In this document: positions 59,001 to 61,400 of the stretch, piece by piece
Position numbering within the stretch: the first letter of the stretch is position 1
How the letters are laid out: each line of letters begins with the position of its first letter
Assembly: GCA_903813345.2 (NCBI GenBank)
Contig: CAIIXF020000011.1
Location: forward strand, 19,019,754 to 19,083,753
From: Owenia fusiformis
Taxonomy: Eukaryota > Annelida > Polychaeta > Sabellida > Oweniidae
Direction of reading: 5' to 3'
DNA: 64,000 nt
Translations under genes and position numbers: made by a program
The notes under the pieces: generated by a model
What the model was told of the DNA's origin: nothing
The model's database searches: none
The model's input: the letters and a program-made list of their open reading frames with translations, nothing else

Positions 59001-61388
59001 TTTCAAGGAACATATATGGTACGATTGTAACAGTTTGAAGTCTATGTGGCATTTAATTTATCAAAAAAAGGAAGAAGGGGGTGAATGAAATCCTAAATTT
59101 TTTTTATGAGAGTTTAATTAGATGAATCACTATGAGCACATCCTCCGATCACAGGGCTTCAAAATCCAGAATATATTCTTTCTTTTTACCCCCTGCGATA
59201 AGCAGTTAGCATTTCCCTGATTAAGAACTTGCAACTGATTGGCTGTCGCAACACTGCGACAGAAATCATGTATAAGTCATTGCGCATAATTAGATCACAT
59301 GATTCAGTTAAATCAGGCGCTTCCAAATTGGTTATAGCAGGGGGAAGAAGGAGGTACGGATTCTGGACACCTGCTTAGGAGGATGTATGAGCATGAAATA
59401 AAGTTTTACAAGTTTACAAGCACATATTATTTCACACTGTAAGACACAATAGATTTCATACCTTTTTGTCTTTGGTGTCTACTGACTCATTTTCATCCTC
59501 ATCCTCTACATATGGAGAATCTTGATGCTCAGAGGAGACAACCTCACCTTCCTCTTCCTCCTCAACATCAGCATCTTCCTCATCTTCATCAACTGCATCA
59601 GCCTCAACATTGCTTGTGACATCTTCAATCTTTAAACCCTCAACTTTATTGATAACTCCATCATTATCTTCCACATTGTTTGACTCTGGTTCTTTTGCTG
59701 TGGTTTCTACCTCATCAGTAGTTGCAGGAGTAGGTTCTTCTGATTCTTCTCTGTTGTTGTTCTCAATGTTCAAGGCAGTCTCATTACCTGGTAGAGAAAA
59801 TAAGAGATGTCCATGTAAAATGGAGGCATGGTATTATCCAGTTCTTATAAAATCATTGCATTATAATTGTATGATACAATTATGAAGGCAGTTTTGGCTG
59901 GTGCCAACCTAATAAATCATATTTTGTTTGTCATGTAATTTTACAAGAATATTACTTGGAATCATTTTCCTCTGCTATGGGCACGAGACAATTCAACAGT
60001 AAAATGCTCTGATACAATCCAATTGGGAAACATTGAAATCATCGGATAAATAATATGGAAAAAATGAGAATATCTCATATATGACAGCCCATATATGACA
60101 GGATAGCTCCTTATGTTTCCTTTAAAACCAAAAATGTTTTTGCATAGAAAGGCAATTGAAATAAAAAGATATCACCACTTTTTCCACCATCTATTTGAAT
60201 TTAAACAATTTTCAATACATTTCAAAGTCAAGACTCAAATAATTGATATGATACAGGATTCATTATTGCAATTCAAATAGGATTCACTTATACTATTACT
60301 ATACATGTATTACCATTCAAATATACATTATATGTACTACAATTCAAATGTCAGAATACTGGCATTATCTTATCAGTCAGCTAAATCAACAAATAACATT
60401 ACATTAGAGAGATTAATCCAATATTTCAAGCAATAAACCTTGCATAAATGTAGAGTATTTGTTACATTTAGAGCAGCATATCGACCGACCGATTACTATC
60501 AGACTGAAATGGTTTAAACATTGTCACTTGTAAAATTCTCATGGTACAAGTGGAAGAGAGGCTTCAAGAATGAAATTAAGAGACATTGTACATCATGTAG
60601 TTCAAATTCTGAATCGTATGGAAATGCAAGAAAAGGTGGCTGTTCATTGAAATCAAAGAGAAAGAGAGTGTTATCTGGAAGCATGACCGTTCTCATTCCA
60701 GTTTCACAATCAATATAAACTAAATAAAAATAAAAAATAAAATAAAAATAAAATAAAAGTTAAAATGCGATCTAATATAGCATAGATCTTAGGTATACCA
60801 TTACAATGTACTTCTTTGTCTTATGATAATAATGTATTACATTTGCTATAATATTAAATACAGATATTACATTAGCTACAAAATGAAGCCACTCCGATTG
60901 ATGCTAGATTTTACATTCATTGTTTTCATTCGAATAAGTATTCATCCAGTATTAATGGAATTTTTTTATTAAAATGTAACCGAGATGAGTTGAAAAAATG
61001 CAACAATTTTAGTCATGCCATTTTACTCAAATTTTTTGAAAAGATATCTTCTTTATTCTTTTTTTAGATATTTCTTAATCGTAAATCTTTAATAACAGAT
61101 ATTTCAAATGTTTTCTAGTCTTTAACATTCTCTATCATTTGTTGCTTCTTGCAGACCAGAATGAGGGTGTTGTTATTTTGTATATTGGATAGTATGTTAT
61201 TTTAACAAAACATCTTGGCATTATGACGTCATAATTTAATGAACCAAAACGGGCCACATAGGAACCAGTGATACTGATCCCGTGGAGGCCAATATATGCT
61301 CACGGGGGATAAGCAAAACGAGGGCGAAGCCACGGACTGCGACTCGCGTAACTTTACACCGCAGCCCAGCGCCAAAATGGAGGGACAT
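19953..61388 (-). CDS. ZFC3H1: ZFC3H1 orthologue, 28-exon gene (whole gene)
   Basis: Joined minus-strand exons, 5' to 3': 61388-61358, 59787-59462, 56994-56865, 56466-56280, 55983-55824, 55218-55119, 54545-54370, 54054-53449, 53233-53093, 34057-33594, 33001-32827, 32510-32355, 32104-31218, 30854-30601, 30004-29903, 29581-29308, 29058-28872, 28722-28075, 27705-27536, 27174-27000, 26564-26380, 26063-25950, 25310-25206, 25032-24766, 24419-24315, 24146-24104, 23234-23163, 20078-19953. All phases agree, giving about 2121 residues against 1989 in human. Order of parts: acidic N-terminus, RS-rich region, proline-rich region, coiled coils, C3H1 zinc finger (residues about 1209-1226, CRFDLNGSCNDDTCPWQH), then HAT/TPR-like helical repeats to the end. 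In animals ZFC3H1 is a nuclear scaffold that links MTR4 and poly(A)-bound RNA to the exosome (PAXT). Orthology rests on collinear similarity through the whole C-terminal half. The first exon is the weakest call. Confidence 0.92.
20079..23162 (-). other. ZFC3H1 intron 27 (3.1 kb)
   Basis: GT (23162-23161) and AG bounds are in phase 0. It contains a small MITE at 22033-22120 and otherwise AT-rich unique-looking sequence. The ORF at 20905-21129 on the plus strand shows no recognisable domain and was not accepted as a gene. Confidence 0.8.
22033..22120. mobile_element. 88-bp MITE with CAGGCCCGTAGCCAG termini
   Basis: CAGGCCCGTAGCCAGAATTT at the left and CTGGCTATGGGCCTG at the right are inverted ends flanking a G-run/C-run core. 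A longer copy lies at 44220-44386. The element is non-autonomous and non-coding. Confidence 0.75.
23163..23234 (-). CDS. ZFC3H1: ZFC3H1 exon 27
   Basis: 72 bp, phase 0 to 0. It encodes IRKLYQRAVQTLPLESSLW plus flanks, matching the last HAT-like repeat (LYQRALQ.LPL..SLWK in vertebrates). Acceptor TTTCTTTCAG; donor CAC|GTAACA. Confidence 0.9.
23330..23750. repeat. 19-20 bp minisatellite in ZFC3H1 intron 26
   Basis: About 20 tandem copies of GGATTGAGGGTACATTAAA with ATAAAAGAATTGAGGATAC variants. The array starts about 95 bp upstream (minus sense) of exon 27, so length changes could alter the distance to its branch point. Confidence 0.9.
24104..24146 (-). CDS. ZFC3H1: ZFC3H1 exon 26 (43-nt small exon)
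   Basis: Acceptor CAATTTTAG|T and donor GACAAG|GTAATA. It encodes AIAFVMGESSNTDK after a split codon. It restores frame between exon 25 (which leaves two bases) and exon 27 (phase 0). Residues AIA after the WK of exon 25 match vertebrate ZFC3H1, supporting this exon despite its size. Confidence 0.75.
24315..24419 (-). CDS. ZFC3H1: ZFC3H1 exon 25
   Basis: 105 bp encoding RMCEFSLEHTQHAFMARRTL, then LVKLWK, a HAT-like repeat. Donor AAATT|GTAAGT; acceptor CGTAG|A. It leaves two bases for the small exon 26. Confidence 0.85.
24766..25032 (-). CDS. ZFC3H1: ZFC3H1 exon 24
   Basis: 267 bp encoding YLSWQRSR, then FHSLVNRCLMTTTTKFSF, IDYSFHYRVVEMYVECI and FLTSMPNNLQLIT. These align with the vertebrate block containing FTDLVNRCLVTVP and the F.SVMPAN segment. 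Acceptor TTTCAG|GTAT; donor CTAG|GTAAAA. Confidence 0.9.
25206..25310 (-). CDS. ZFC3H1: ZFC3H1 exon 23
   Basis: 105 bp encoding LLVLQGDIQHAIESYEGAIY and KDAQGMWWG. This is the helical repeat matched by IKETVEAYEAALG in vertebrates. Donor GGGG|GTAAGT; two bases carried into exon 24. Confidence 0.85.
25425..25550. mobile_element. Short TIR element in ZFC3H1 intron 22
   Basis: It carries CCAAACACCAAGCACAAAAT, ATCCACAAAAAGATTGGAGAC and a terminal CACTTCTGGTGGTGACATAA. This is the same family as 17694-17815. It abuts the foldback element at 25541-25824. Confidence 0.55.
25541..25824. repeat. 284-bp foldback MITE in ZFC3H1 intron 22
   Basis: Arms of about 45 bp: GTGACATAAT and TTATAACATACCTATGATG at the left, with the inverse CATCATAGGTATGTTATAA and TTTATGTCAC at the right. 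The core is GC-richer (GCCCGCGCCCGC). No ORF. Confidence 0.75.
25817..25930. repeat. 114-bp foldback element next to exon 22 donor
   Basis: TATGTCACTATCGTGGC at the left is matched by GCCACGATATTGACATA at the right, with a second matching pair (CTCAG and ATATGCCC against GGGCATATA) inside. It overlaps the preceding MITE end and stops 20 bp from the exon 22 boundary at 25950. Confidence 0.7.
25950..26063 (-). CDS. ZFC3H1: ZFC3H1 exon 22
   Basis: 114 bp encoding KLLGLGGVPITYNCPPLQPH, then YVEDNILYLWLNYC, equivalent to the vertebrate VPYLWLIYC helix. Acceptor ATTTCAG; donor ACTG|GTAAG. Confidence 0.88.
26380..26564 (-). CDS. ZFC3H1: ZFC3H1 exon 21
   Basis: 185 bp encoding VIREAIEALPTCPAIYNTAA, NFELLQGEPDDALEHLENSV and PDPNYLFW. 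A HAT/TPR-like repeat aligns with W..AFEKNP....V..HMCKFF. Donor TTTTG|GTGAGT; acceptor ATTAAAG is weak but in phase. Confidence 0.88.
27000..27174 (-). CDS. ZFC3H1: ZFC3H1 exon 20
   Basis: 175 bp encoding ANCKKVVRKLLNIVATEAAK and MEIPDLWLCLISLQTQPAA, a helical repeat equivalent to the vertebrate CPINCQLLEALVALYLQT block. Donor AAAG|GTAAGG. Confidence 0.88.
27371..27522. mobile_element. Degenerate pogo/Tigger-like MITE copy in intron 19
   Basis: AATCCGAACACC, CAATCTGAACAC and a terminal AAACCTGTATAG match the family at 12342-12523. The copy lies 14 bp downstream (minus sense) of the exon 19 donor. Confidence 0.5.
27536..27705 (-). CDS. ZFC3H1: ZFC3H1 exon 19
   Basis: 170 bp encoding DPFMLPWQPRIKPKTTEKEF, then ALADC and SLPLYRNLISLLLN. 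This matches the conserved ESFVMPWQ....CLPLY.N. block. Donor AATAA|GTAAAT is weak but gives the right phase (two bases) for exon 20. Confidence 0.85.
27945..28047. mobile_element. Short TIR element in ZFC3H1 intron 18
   Basis: AAAATGTCAACATCTGTCATT at the left, then CCAAACACCAACCACCAAAC, then CTTCTGGTGGTGACATA at the right. Same family as 17694-17815. It ends about 28 bp from the exon 18 boundary. Confidence 0.6.
28075..28722 (-). CDS. ZFC3H1: ZFC3H1 exon 18, with low-complexity insertion
   Basis: 648 bp, phase 0 to 0. It starts FLQSASTYKEKDAVCQRLFD, equivalent to the vertebrate FEEKDYVCERMLEFL. A hydrophilic stretch of about 100 residues follows, including tandem TEGTT-type units (TPPTEGT, LPTEGT, QATEGT, QKAEG). 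The repeats then resume at ILETVLYWVQLHVQCSHFET and LCFLWLCYTHLLEFHCLPVK. The insertion splits a HAT-like pair and is longer than the vertebrate equivalent. Confidence 0.92.
28872..29058 (-). CDS. ZFC3H1: ZFC3H1 exon 17
   Basis: 187 bp encoding LEQALNVLSRGLEANKTNTL, then LWQHYLKLFGER and YELGVRYAPSYEIWWN. It aligns closely with the vertebrate LDSALNVLARALENNKDNPE block. Donor GGAAT|GTAAGT. Confidence 0.92.
29308..29581 (-). CDS. ZFC3H1: ZFC3H1 exon 16
   Basis: 274 bp encoding a basic linker, then DVRYFVTDDSSVQDLEAAVL and LWLKLAYKKLSDSK, the first HAT-like repeat. This is one of the best conserved blocks (vertebrate DDVRYFTNE..D...LE..VLENP...QLWLKLAYKYL). Donor CAAA|GTTAGT. Confidence 0.93.
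29903..30004 (-). CDS. ZFC3H1: ZFC3H1 exon 15
   Basis: 102 bp encoding YVKGYLKQNSKTMTPDEMCL, then LMVSKVNDKSGH, matching the vertebrate D.MS.DQMAVLLVSNINESKGH. Donor CATG|GTGAGT; acceptor GATACAG. Confidence 0.92.
30267..30328. mobile_element. Short truncated TIR element in ZFC3H1 intron 14
   Basis: GCCATTTGTTACAGATGCC, then CCATCCACAAAAAAGTTGG, then TGACATAA. A shortened copy of the family at 17694-17815. Confidence 0.5.
30456..30566. repeat. 111-bp palindromic MITE near exon 14 donor
   Basis: AAGCTTAGTTCACACCAACG at the left and GTTGGTGTGAACTTAGCTT at the right are near-perfect inverted termini. The inside carries repeated GCGCTTTAAAGCACCAT words. It stops 35 bp from the exon 14 boundary (30601). 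Confidence 0.8.
30601..30854 (-). CDS. ZFC3H1: ZFC3H1 exon 14, C3H1 zinc finger
   Basis: 254 bp. It carries the family-defining zinc finger CRFDLNGSCNDDTCPWQH (C-x7-C-x4-C-x3-H), followed by ARDYT. Upstream, FSVYFRTKEK matches the vertebrate KSYRFSPYYRTKEK. Acceptor TTCCACAG; donor ATTG|GTAAGA. Confidence 0.96.
31218..32104 (-). CDS. ZFC3H1: ZFC3H1 exon 13
   Basis: 887 bp encoding a coiled coil (AELAVEKRKLLALEKQLAER), a phospho-serine-like SRRRSFIEVN motif (vertebrate RERRRSFLE.N), a hydrophilic linker, and YKSPLLNFKSYR running into the zinc-finger exon. Acceptor TTTCTTTCAG; donor TTACAG|GTTTGT. Confidence 0.94.
32355..32510 (-). CDS. ZFC3H1: ZFC3H1 exon 12
   Basis: 156 bp, phase 0 to 0. 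It encodes ERTETLQKLDMKLLDAGRKA, then YGDDFKPKLAMPSKRPIKTQ. Acceptor AATCCAG; donor ATGCAG|GTACAG. Confidence 0.88.
32827..33001 (-). CDS. ZFC3H1: ZFC3H1 exon 11
   Basis: 175 bp encoding a coiled coil, ELLTSAEKNVNKLREQLAAA, then EKIYNVRKDQMEKLVER. It matches the vertebrate LTEQLQATEKILNVNR....L...I. Donor AAAGG|GTATGT. Confidence 0.92.
33594..34057 (-). CDS. ZFC3H1: ZFC3H1 exon 10
   Basis: 464 bp encoding PVVINLDDDSSDDEKPKSS (vertebrate VVVTLNDSDDSESDGEASKS), then LSNLGAFLKDMRQSV, YRKLREQIMKRMAAK and a basic coiled coil ending AIEAKIFKLR. It is the first exon after the 19-kb intron 9. Acceptor ATTTTCAG; donor CTCAG|GTATTT. Confidence 0.93.
34730..35170. repeat. Intron 9 dispersed repeat A, copy 1
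   Basis: It starts near GTAAAGCTGCCCTAGGGCCC and includes GATACATATGATATCTCATT and TTCAGAAATTGAGATGTATT. It is collinear with 46805-47245 and 52330-52745. No ORF. Confidence 0.75.
35215..35700. repeat. Intron 9 dispersed repeat B, copy 1
   Basis: Shared with 43185-43560: GTAGGGACC, then CAGTCAGGGTTTCCCCAAAA, TTTGGCAACCTT.GGCAC and AAAGCTGCTTCAT.TCCGGTG. The ORF at 35167-35538 is inside this repeat. Confidence 0.75.
36050..36800. repeat. Intron 9 dispersed repeats C and D, copy 1
   Basis: 36050-36305 (CCCCATAGACCCCATGTTAC, then CTTTCTACTATACCCGCCAT, then GAGCCACCTGGTGGTGAAAC) matches 50280-50525 directly and 51010-51245 in inverse. 36310-36800 (GTTGTAAGGCATTG..ATTT, TAGCCATAAAGACTTTT, CATGATTAAATAAATAT) matches 45190-45620. 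Confidence 0.75.
38246..38355. repeat. 57-bp tandem duplication
   Basis: Two essentially identical copies, starting at 38246 and 38303, begin AGAATCTTTCAGTACTGCAT. The identity suggests a recent duplication. It lies about 375 bp beyond the ATP-grasp stop codon, past its candidate poly(A) signal. Confidence 0.9.
38446..38451 (-). promoter_or_regulatory. Candidate poly(A) signal of ATP-grasp gene
   Basis: AATAAA on the minus strand lies about 280 bp after the stop codon at 38730. It is the nearest canonical hexamer that I noticed downstream. Confidence 0.4.
38730..40067 (-). CDS. ATP-grasp family ligase-like protein, intronless, nested in ZFC3H1 intron 9
   Basis: 445 residues from ATG (40067-40065) to TAA. 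The longer frame upstream starts only from TTG, so this ATG is chosen. ATP-grasp features are visible in order: a pre-domain segment LTGPSF, then LNKYYTRQLVG (about 98-119); PVFVKPAMGTASCLVGVA with the nucleotide-binding lysine (about K157) and glycine-rich loop; the hinge-like VMLEQYID (215-222); and FVDVELFVF, then KLMEINGR (about 297-318), with the Glu-x-Asn pair that binds Mg-ATP. ATP-grasp enzymes activate a carboxylate as acyl-phosphate and couple it to an amine or thiol. The substrate here is unknown. There is no signal peptide and no membrane segment, so it is probably cytosolic. The ORF is uninterrupted and looks richer in G+C than the surrounding intron. It lies on the same strand as the host gene. 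It could be a retrocopy or a horizontally acquired gene. Confidence 0.88.
   Translation of the reverse strand: MTNIRDRSRNILVVAPIKGLDLVLKKHVKTKKQRGCFENDEFYFYSNFYAVETPLDLGIIYSNCCVIIDRESIGCVIGIADLGGIVQAALVEAYPHLTGPSFEGSYVCLNKYYTRQLVGSKASVNVAYDCTDVTRFDFAKRNHTPLSANKSFPVFVKPAMGTASCLVGVAREDDSLRYQMKLIKNNVKGILSPFKGLIEQFLDLKKYPQALDGLVMLEQYIDIIQEPVSIHGVDGLVSHGKIVPWAIGDNIYWPHRPQCFQGCGFPSALSRYTQEEIWKVFHALVENLQKFGFDNEFVDVELFVFRDGTFKLMEINGRAFHFMFKIYDEILNKGDITEAYLSVNRGITPEQPTLKPNQFGLFAYLSTFGSGKVGDFINIDKLADYSDISRFGFEVDSPVEPKGESGFTLGYLSIIDVSYEACLEKMHSIKTDLLKQPEFSPWWNN
40108..40652 (+). mobile_element. Tc1/mariner-family deletion derivative, 545 bp
   Basis: Perfect 28-bp terminal inverted repeats begin TACAGGGTGGTCAAAAAATG. 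Looser inverted similarity continues about 100 bp inward. The plus-strand interior encodes YLWGDRVYENDLRTIANLKS, the C-terminal signature of Tc1/mariner transposases (WG...VY...RTI..LK). It starts 41 bp upstream of the ATP-grasp ATG, so it would form part of that gene's 5' flank or UTR. Confidence 0.8.
41088..41945 (-). mobile_element. Rearranged Tc1/mariner transposon with inverted transposase ends
   Basis: It starts with a TACAGGGTGGTCCAAAAAAT terminus. The minus strand of 41490-41760 retains a DDE-transposase piece (IFQQDGVPSN-like, second catalytic Asp region) in broken frame. At 41335-41410 (minus) and 41820-41940 (plus) the same transposase C-terminus (F.QFRPKLRA.IDQNG, then I..LF) occurs in opposite orientations. 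These are flanked by matching GTCCCTTAAGGACAG words. It is inactive. Confidence 0.65.
42650..42870. repeat. Dispersed 225-bp repeat, copy 1
   Basis: CTCCTAAGCAGGTGTCCAGAA through GATAAGCAGTTACC-type sequence and AGAATAT.TTCTGGATTTT. An inverted copy lies at 59155-59395 in intron 2. The origin is unknown and there are no termini or ORF. Confidence 0.8.
43185..43560. repeat. Intron 9 dispersed repeat B, copy 2
   Basis: Collinear with 35215-35700 (GTAGGGACCGGGGATTCCAT, CGGTCAGGGTTTCCCCAAAA, TTTGGCAACCTTAGGCAC). The ORF at 43265-43492 falls within it. Confidence 0.75.
44220..44386. mobile_element. 167-bp MITE with CAGGCCCGTAGCCAG termini
   Basis: CAGGCCCGTAGCCAGAATTT and the inverse CTGGCTACGGGCCTG enclose G-rich and C-rich stretches. 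The second copy is at 22033-22120. Confidence 0.8.
45190..45620. repeat. Intron 9 dispersed repeat D, copy 2
   Basis: Collinear with 36310-36800 (GTTGCAAGGCATTGGAATTT, TAGCCATAAAGACTTTTATA, AATCGCATGTTTCAGAATTT). It is followed by a pogo-like MITE end at 45622 that is absent from copy 1. Confidence 0.75.
45622..45838. mobile_element. Pogo/Tigger-like MITE copy in intron 9
   Basis: TACAGTAGAACCTGTATATC, then repeated (T/C)TGAACACC(T/A) words and a GACCTGTCTAATCTGAACA half-terminus. The right boundary is approximate. Same family as 12342-12523. Confidence 0.5.
45926..46362 (+). mobile_element. 5'-truncated Tc1/mariner derivative
   Basis: The right end is TTTTTTGACCACCCTGTAT, the same terminus as 40108-40652. 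The plus-strand interior encodes GYAKGKVYRKNLRTITDLKK, then EIIIFIQAI, a Tc1/mariner C-terminal signature. The left terminal repeat is missing or unrecognisable. Confidence 0.65.
46805..47245. repeat. Intron 9 dispersed repeat A, copy 2
   Basis: GTAAAGCTGCCCTAAAGCCC, GATACATATGATATTTCATT and TTCAGAAATTGAGATATATT, collinear with 34730-35170. It ends directly at the minisatellite 47275-47530. Confidence 0.75.
47275..47530. repeat. 15-16 bp minisatellite, TTTCACCCCCTAGACG orientation
   Basis: About 16 copies of ACGTTTCACCCCCTAGACAT variants. The same unit recurs in the reverse orientation at 50745-51010. Confidence 0.9.
47940..48970. repeat. 161-bp tandem repeat, about seven copies
   Basis: Units share TAGACAAGACTTTACAGACA, GGACGGAAAATCCAAAATGG, CAGAATGCCAAAAAACTAAT and AAGAATCATCCCTGAAAAT. 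Motif starts near 48115, 48279, 48440, 48601, 48761 and 48925 set the period at about 161 bp. The ORF at 48554-48847 is repeat-derived. Confidence 0.9.
49438..49512. repeat. GGAC tetranucleotide microsatellite
   Basis: GGACGGACGGAC with GGACAGAC interruptions, inside the TIR element 47888-49557. It generates spurious RTDRRTDG and SVRPSV reading frames. Confidence 0.9.
50275..51245. repeat. Inverted repeat C pair around minisatellite
   Basis: The arm 50280-50525 and the inverted arm 51010-51245 are about 240 bp each and share GGT.CAATTTT.ATAT.ACCCTTATG-type sequence and CACCTGGTGGTGAAA/TTTTCACCACTAGGTGG. They enclose about 480 bp that includes the minisatellite. A solo direct copy of the arm is at 36050-36305. 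Confidence 0.7.
50745..51010. repeat. 15-16 bp minisatellite, GGGGTGAAATGTCTAG orientation
   Basis: About 17 copies of GGGGTGAAACGTCTAGG variants, the reverse complement of the array at 47275-47530. Confidence 0.9.
52330..52745. repeat. Intron 9 dispersed repeat A, copy 3
   Basis: GTAAAGCTGCCCTTAGGCCC, GAAACAGCTGTCTCCTAGGT and GGAAAAGGCAATTG, collinear with copies at 34730 and 46805. It stops about 350 bp from exon 9. Confidence 0.7.
53093..53233 (-). CDS. ZFC3H1: ZFC3H1 exon 9
   Basis: 141 bp, phase 0 to 0. It encodes a Ser/Thr-rich stretch, SSGTVSPQSAISRSSSPLVS, then ANRRAERAERNMQDHI. Donor ATATT|GTAAGT opens the 19-kb intron 9. Similarity to vertebrates is weak here; the call rests on phase and position. 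Confidence 0.85.
53449..54054 (-). CDS. ZFC3H1: ZFC3H1 exon 8, proline-rich
   Basis: 606 bp, phase 0 to 0. It starts MIENPPLPPPLPPSESPSPP with repeated PPPLPP units, then acidic/Ser-rich sequence with two EEYEPDT/QEYEPEF-like motifs. It ends with DALRASLLQSLKNKRNKK, matching the vertebrate LLREELLKSLANKRAFK. Poly-proline stretches occur at the same place in vertebrate ZFC3H1. Donor ATGGAG|GTAAGC. Confidence 0.93.
54370..54545 (-). CDS. ZFC3H1: ZFC3H1 exon 7
   Basis: 176 bp encoding VVPSGGDLGSPSDVMQFFDN, then FYQLAMGPGPSPM and a Pro-rich MPPQPPLGPVYNMQPM. Acceptor TTTTTAG; donor CAATG|GTAAGC. Confidence 0.85.
55119..55218 (-). CDS. ZFC3H1: ZFC3H1 exon 6
   Basis: 100 bp encoding QLRDNYEEVEMEIDSDDQ, equivalent to the vertebrate YDNYEEVAMDTDSE. 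Acceptor GATTTCAG; donor CAGG|GTAAGT. Confidence 0.9.
55431..55518. repeat. TAGAG pentanucleotide microsatellite in intron 5
   Basis: About 16 near-perfect TAGAG copies between exons 5 and 6. Confidence 0.95.
55824..55983 (-). CDS. ZFC3H1: ZFC3H1 exon 5
   Basis: 160 bp encoding LEELERARKDEMEWQRREAQ, then DPDEQYRRFMQMV, matching the vertebrate NQEEQYNRFMKLV motif that follows a Glu/Arg-rich coiled coil. Acceptor TGTTCTAG; donor TAAG|GTAGGC. Confidence 0.92.
56280..56466 (-). CDS. ZFC3H1: ZFC3H1 exon 4, RS-rich
   Basis: 187 bp encoding ASSQKQLSPRRPSHRRRFRA, then RTSESDRNQDRSHRESPRNR and a Glu/Arg/Gln-rich tail. Strongly basic with SR/RS dipeptides, as in many nuclear RNA-processing scaffolds. 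Acceptor CTCTTCAG; donor AAAAG|GTATTT. Confidence 0.85.
56597..56686. repeat. 90-bp inverted repeat in intron 3
   Basis: Perfect 29-bp arms (CTTTTCACAACCTTTATTTT... and its inverse) flank a 32-bp loop with two GGATCC words. Confidence 0.85.
56865..56994 (-). CDS. ZFC3H1: ZFC3H1 exon 3
   Basis: 130 bp encoding DDDIEDDMDLLALRAAALAS, then KNKEEQENRKP, matching the vertebrate EDEEELSELQLRLLALQSA segment. Donor CCCAA|GTATGT; acceptor TGTCTTAG. Confidence 0.88.
57388..58345. mobile_element. GGAC-tailed TIR element in intron 2
   Basis: CTGTGCTCACACAG at the left and CACTGTGTGAGCC at the right are inverted. A GGAC microsatellite (58260-58312) precedes the right end. The interior is rich in TTTGACCTT/AAGGTCA words (for example CTTTCGAAGGTCACTGAAGG). 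No ORF. Confidence 0.6.
59155..59395. repeat. Dispersed 225-bp repeat, copy 2 (inverted)
   Basis: Reverse complement of 42650-42870 with about 10-15 percent visible divergence. It includes CCCCCTGCGATAAGCAGTTA and GGATTCTGGACACCTGCTTA. Confidence 0.8.
59462..59787 (-). CDS. ZFC3H1: ZFC3H1 exon 2, acidic N-terminal region
   Basis: 326 bp encoding NETALNIENNNREESEEPTP and a long acidic stretch with DVEEEEEGEVVSS. It is comparable to the vertebrate N-terminal EEGELEDGEISDDD motif in composition and position. Acceptor TCTACCAG; donor AAAAAG|GTATGA, phase 0 into exon 3. Confidence 0.8.
60719..60762. repeat. AAAAT simple repeat in intron 1
   Basis: TAAATAAAAATAAAAAATAAA runs. The rest of intron 1 (59788-61357) is AT-rich with no feature that I recognise. 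Confidence 0.8.
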
Positions 61389-61400
61389 TCGGCAGTGCCT
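61240..61400 (-). promoter_or_regulatory. CpG-bearing patch at predicted ZFC3H1 first exon
   Basis: Several CpG dinucleotides and GC-rich sequence in an otherwise AT-rich region. A second such patch is at about 61690-61830. No TATA box is convincing. This fits a broad housekeeping-type promoter, but it is inferred from composition only. Confidence 0.35.
61358..61388 (-). CDS. ZFC3H1: ZFC3H1 exon 1, tentative start
   Basis: ATG at 61388-61386 encodes MSLHFGAGLR plus one base, then the strong donor GGT|GTAAAGT. The one-base phase exactly suits exon 2, which starts with two bases. There is no homology to support these ten residues. A different upstream exon could be the true start. Confidence 0.35.

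Larger units (their letters stand above)
56995..59461 (-). other. ZFC3H1 intron 2 (2.5 kb)
   Basis: Phase 0. It contains the GGAC-tailed element 57388-58345 and the inverted dispersed repeat 59155-59395. The ORF at 58888-59088 shows no domain. Confidence 0.8.

Noticed and set aside
59610-59885. Plus-strand 91-aa ORF
   Set aside because: Antisense shadow of ZFC3H1 exon 2.
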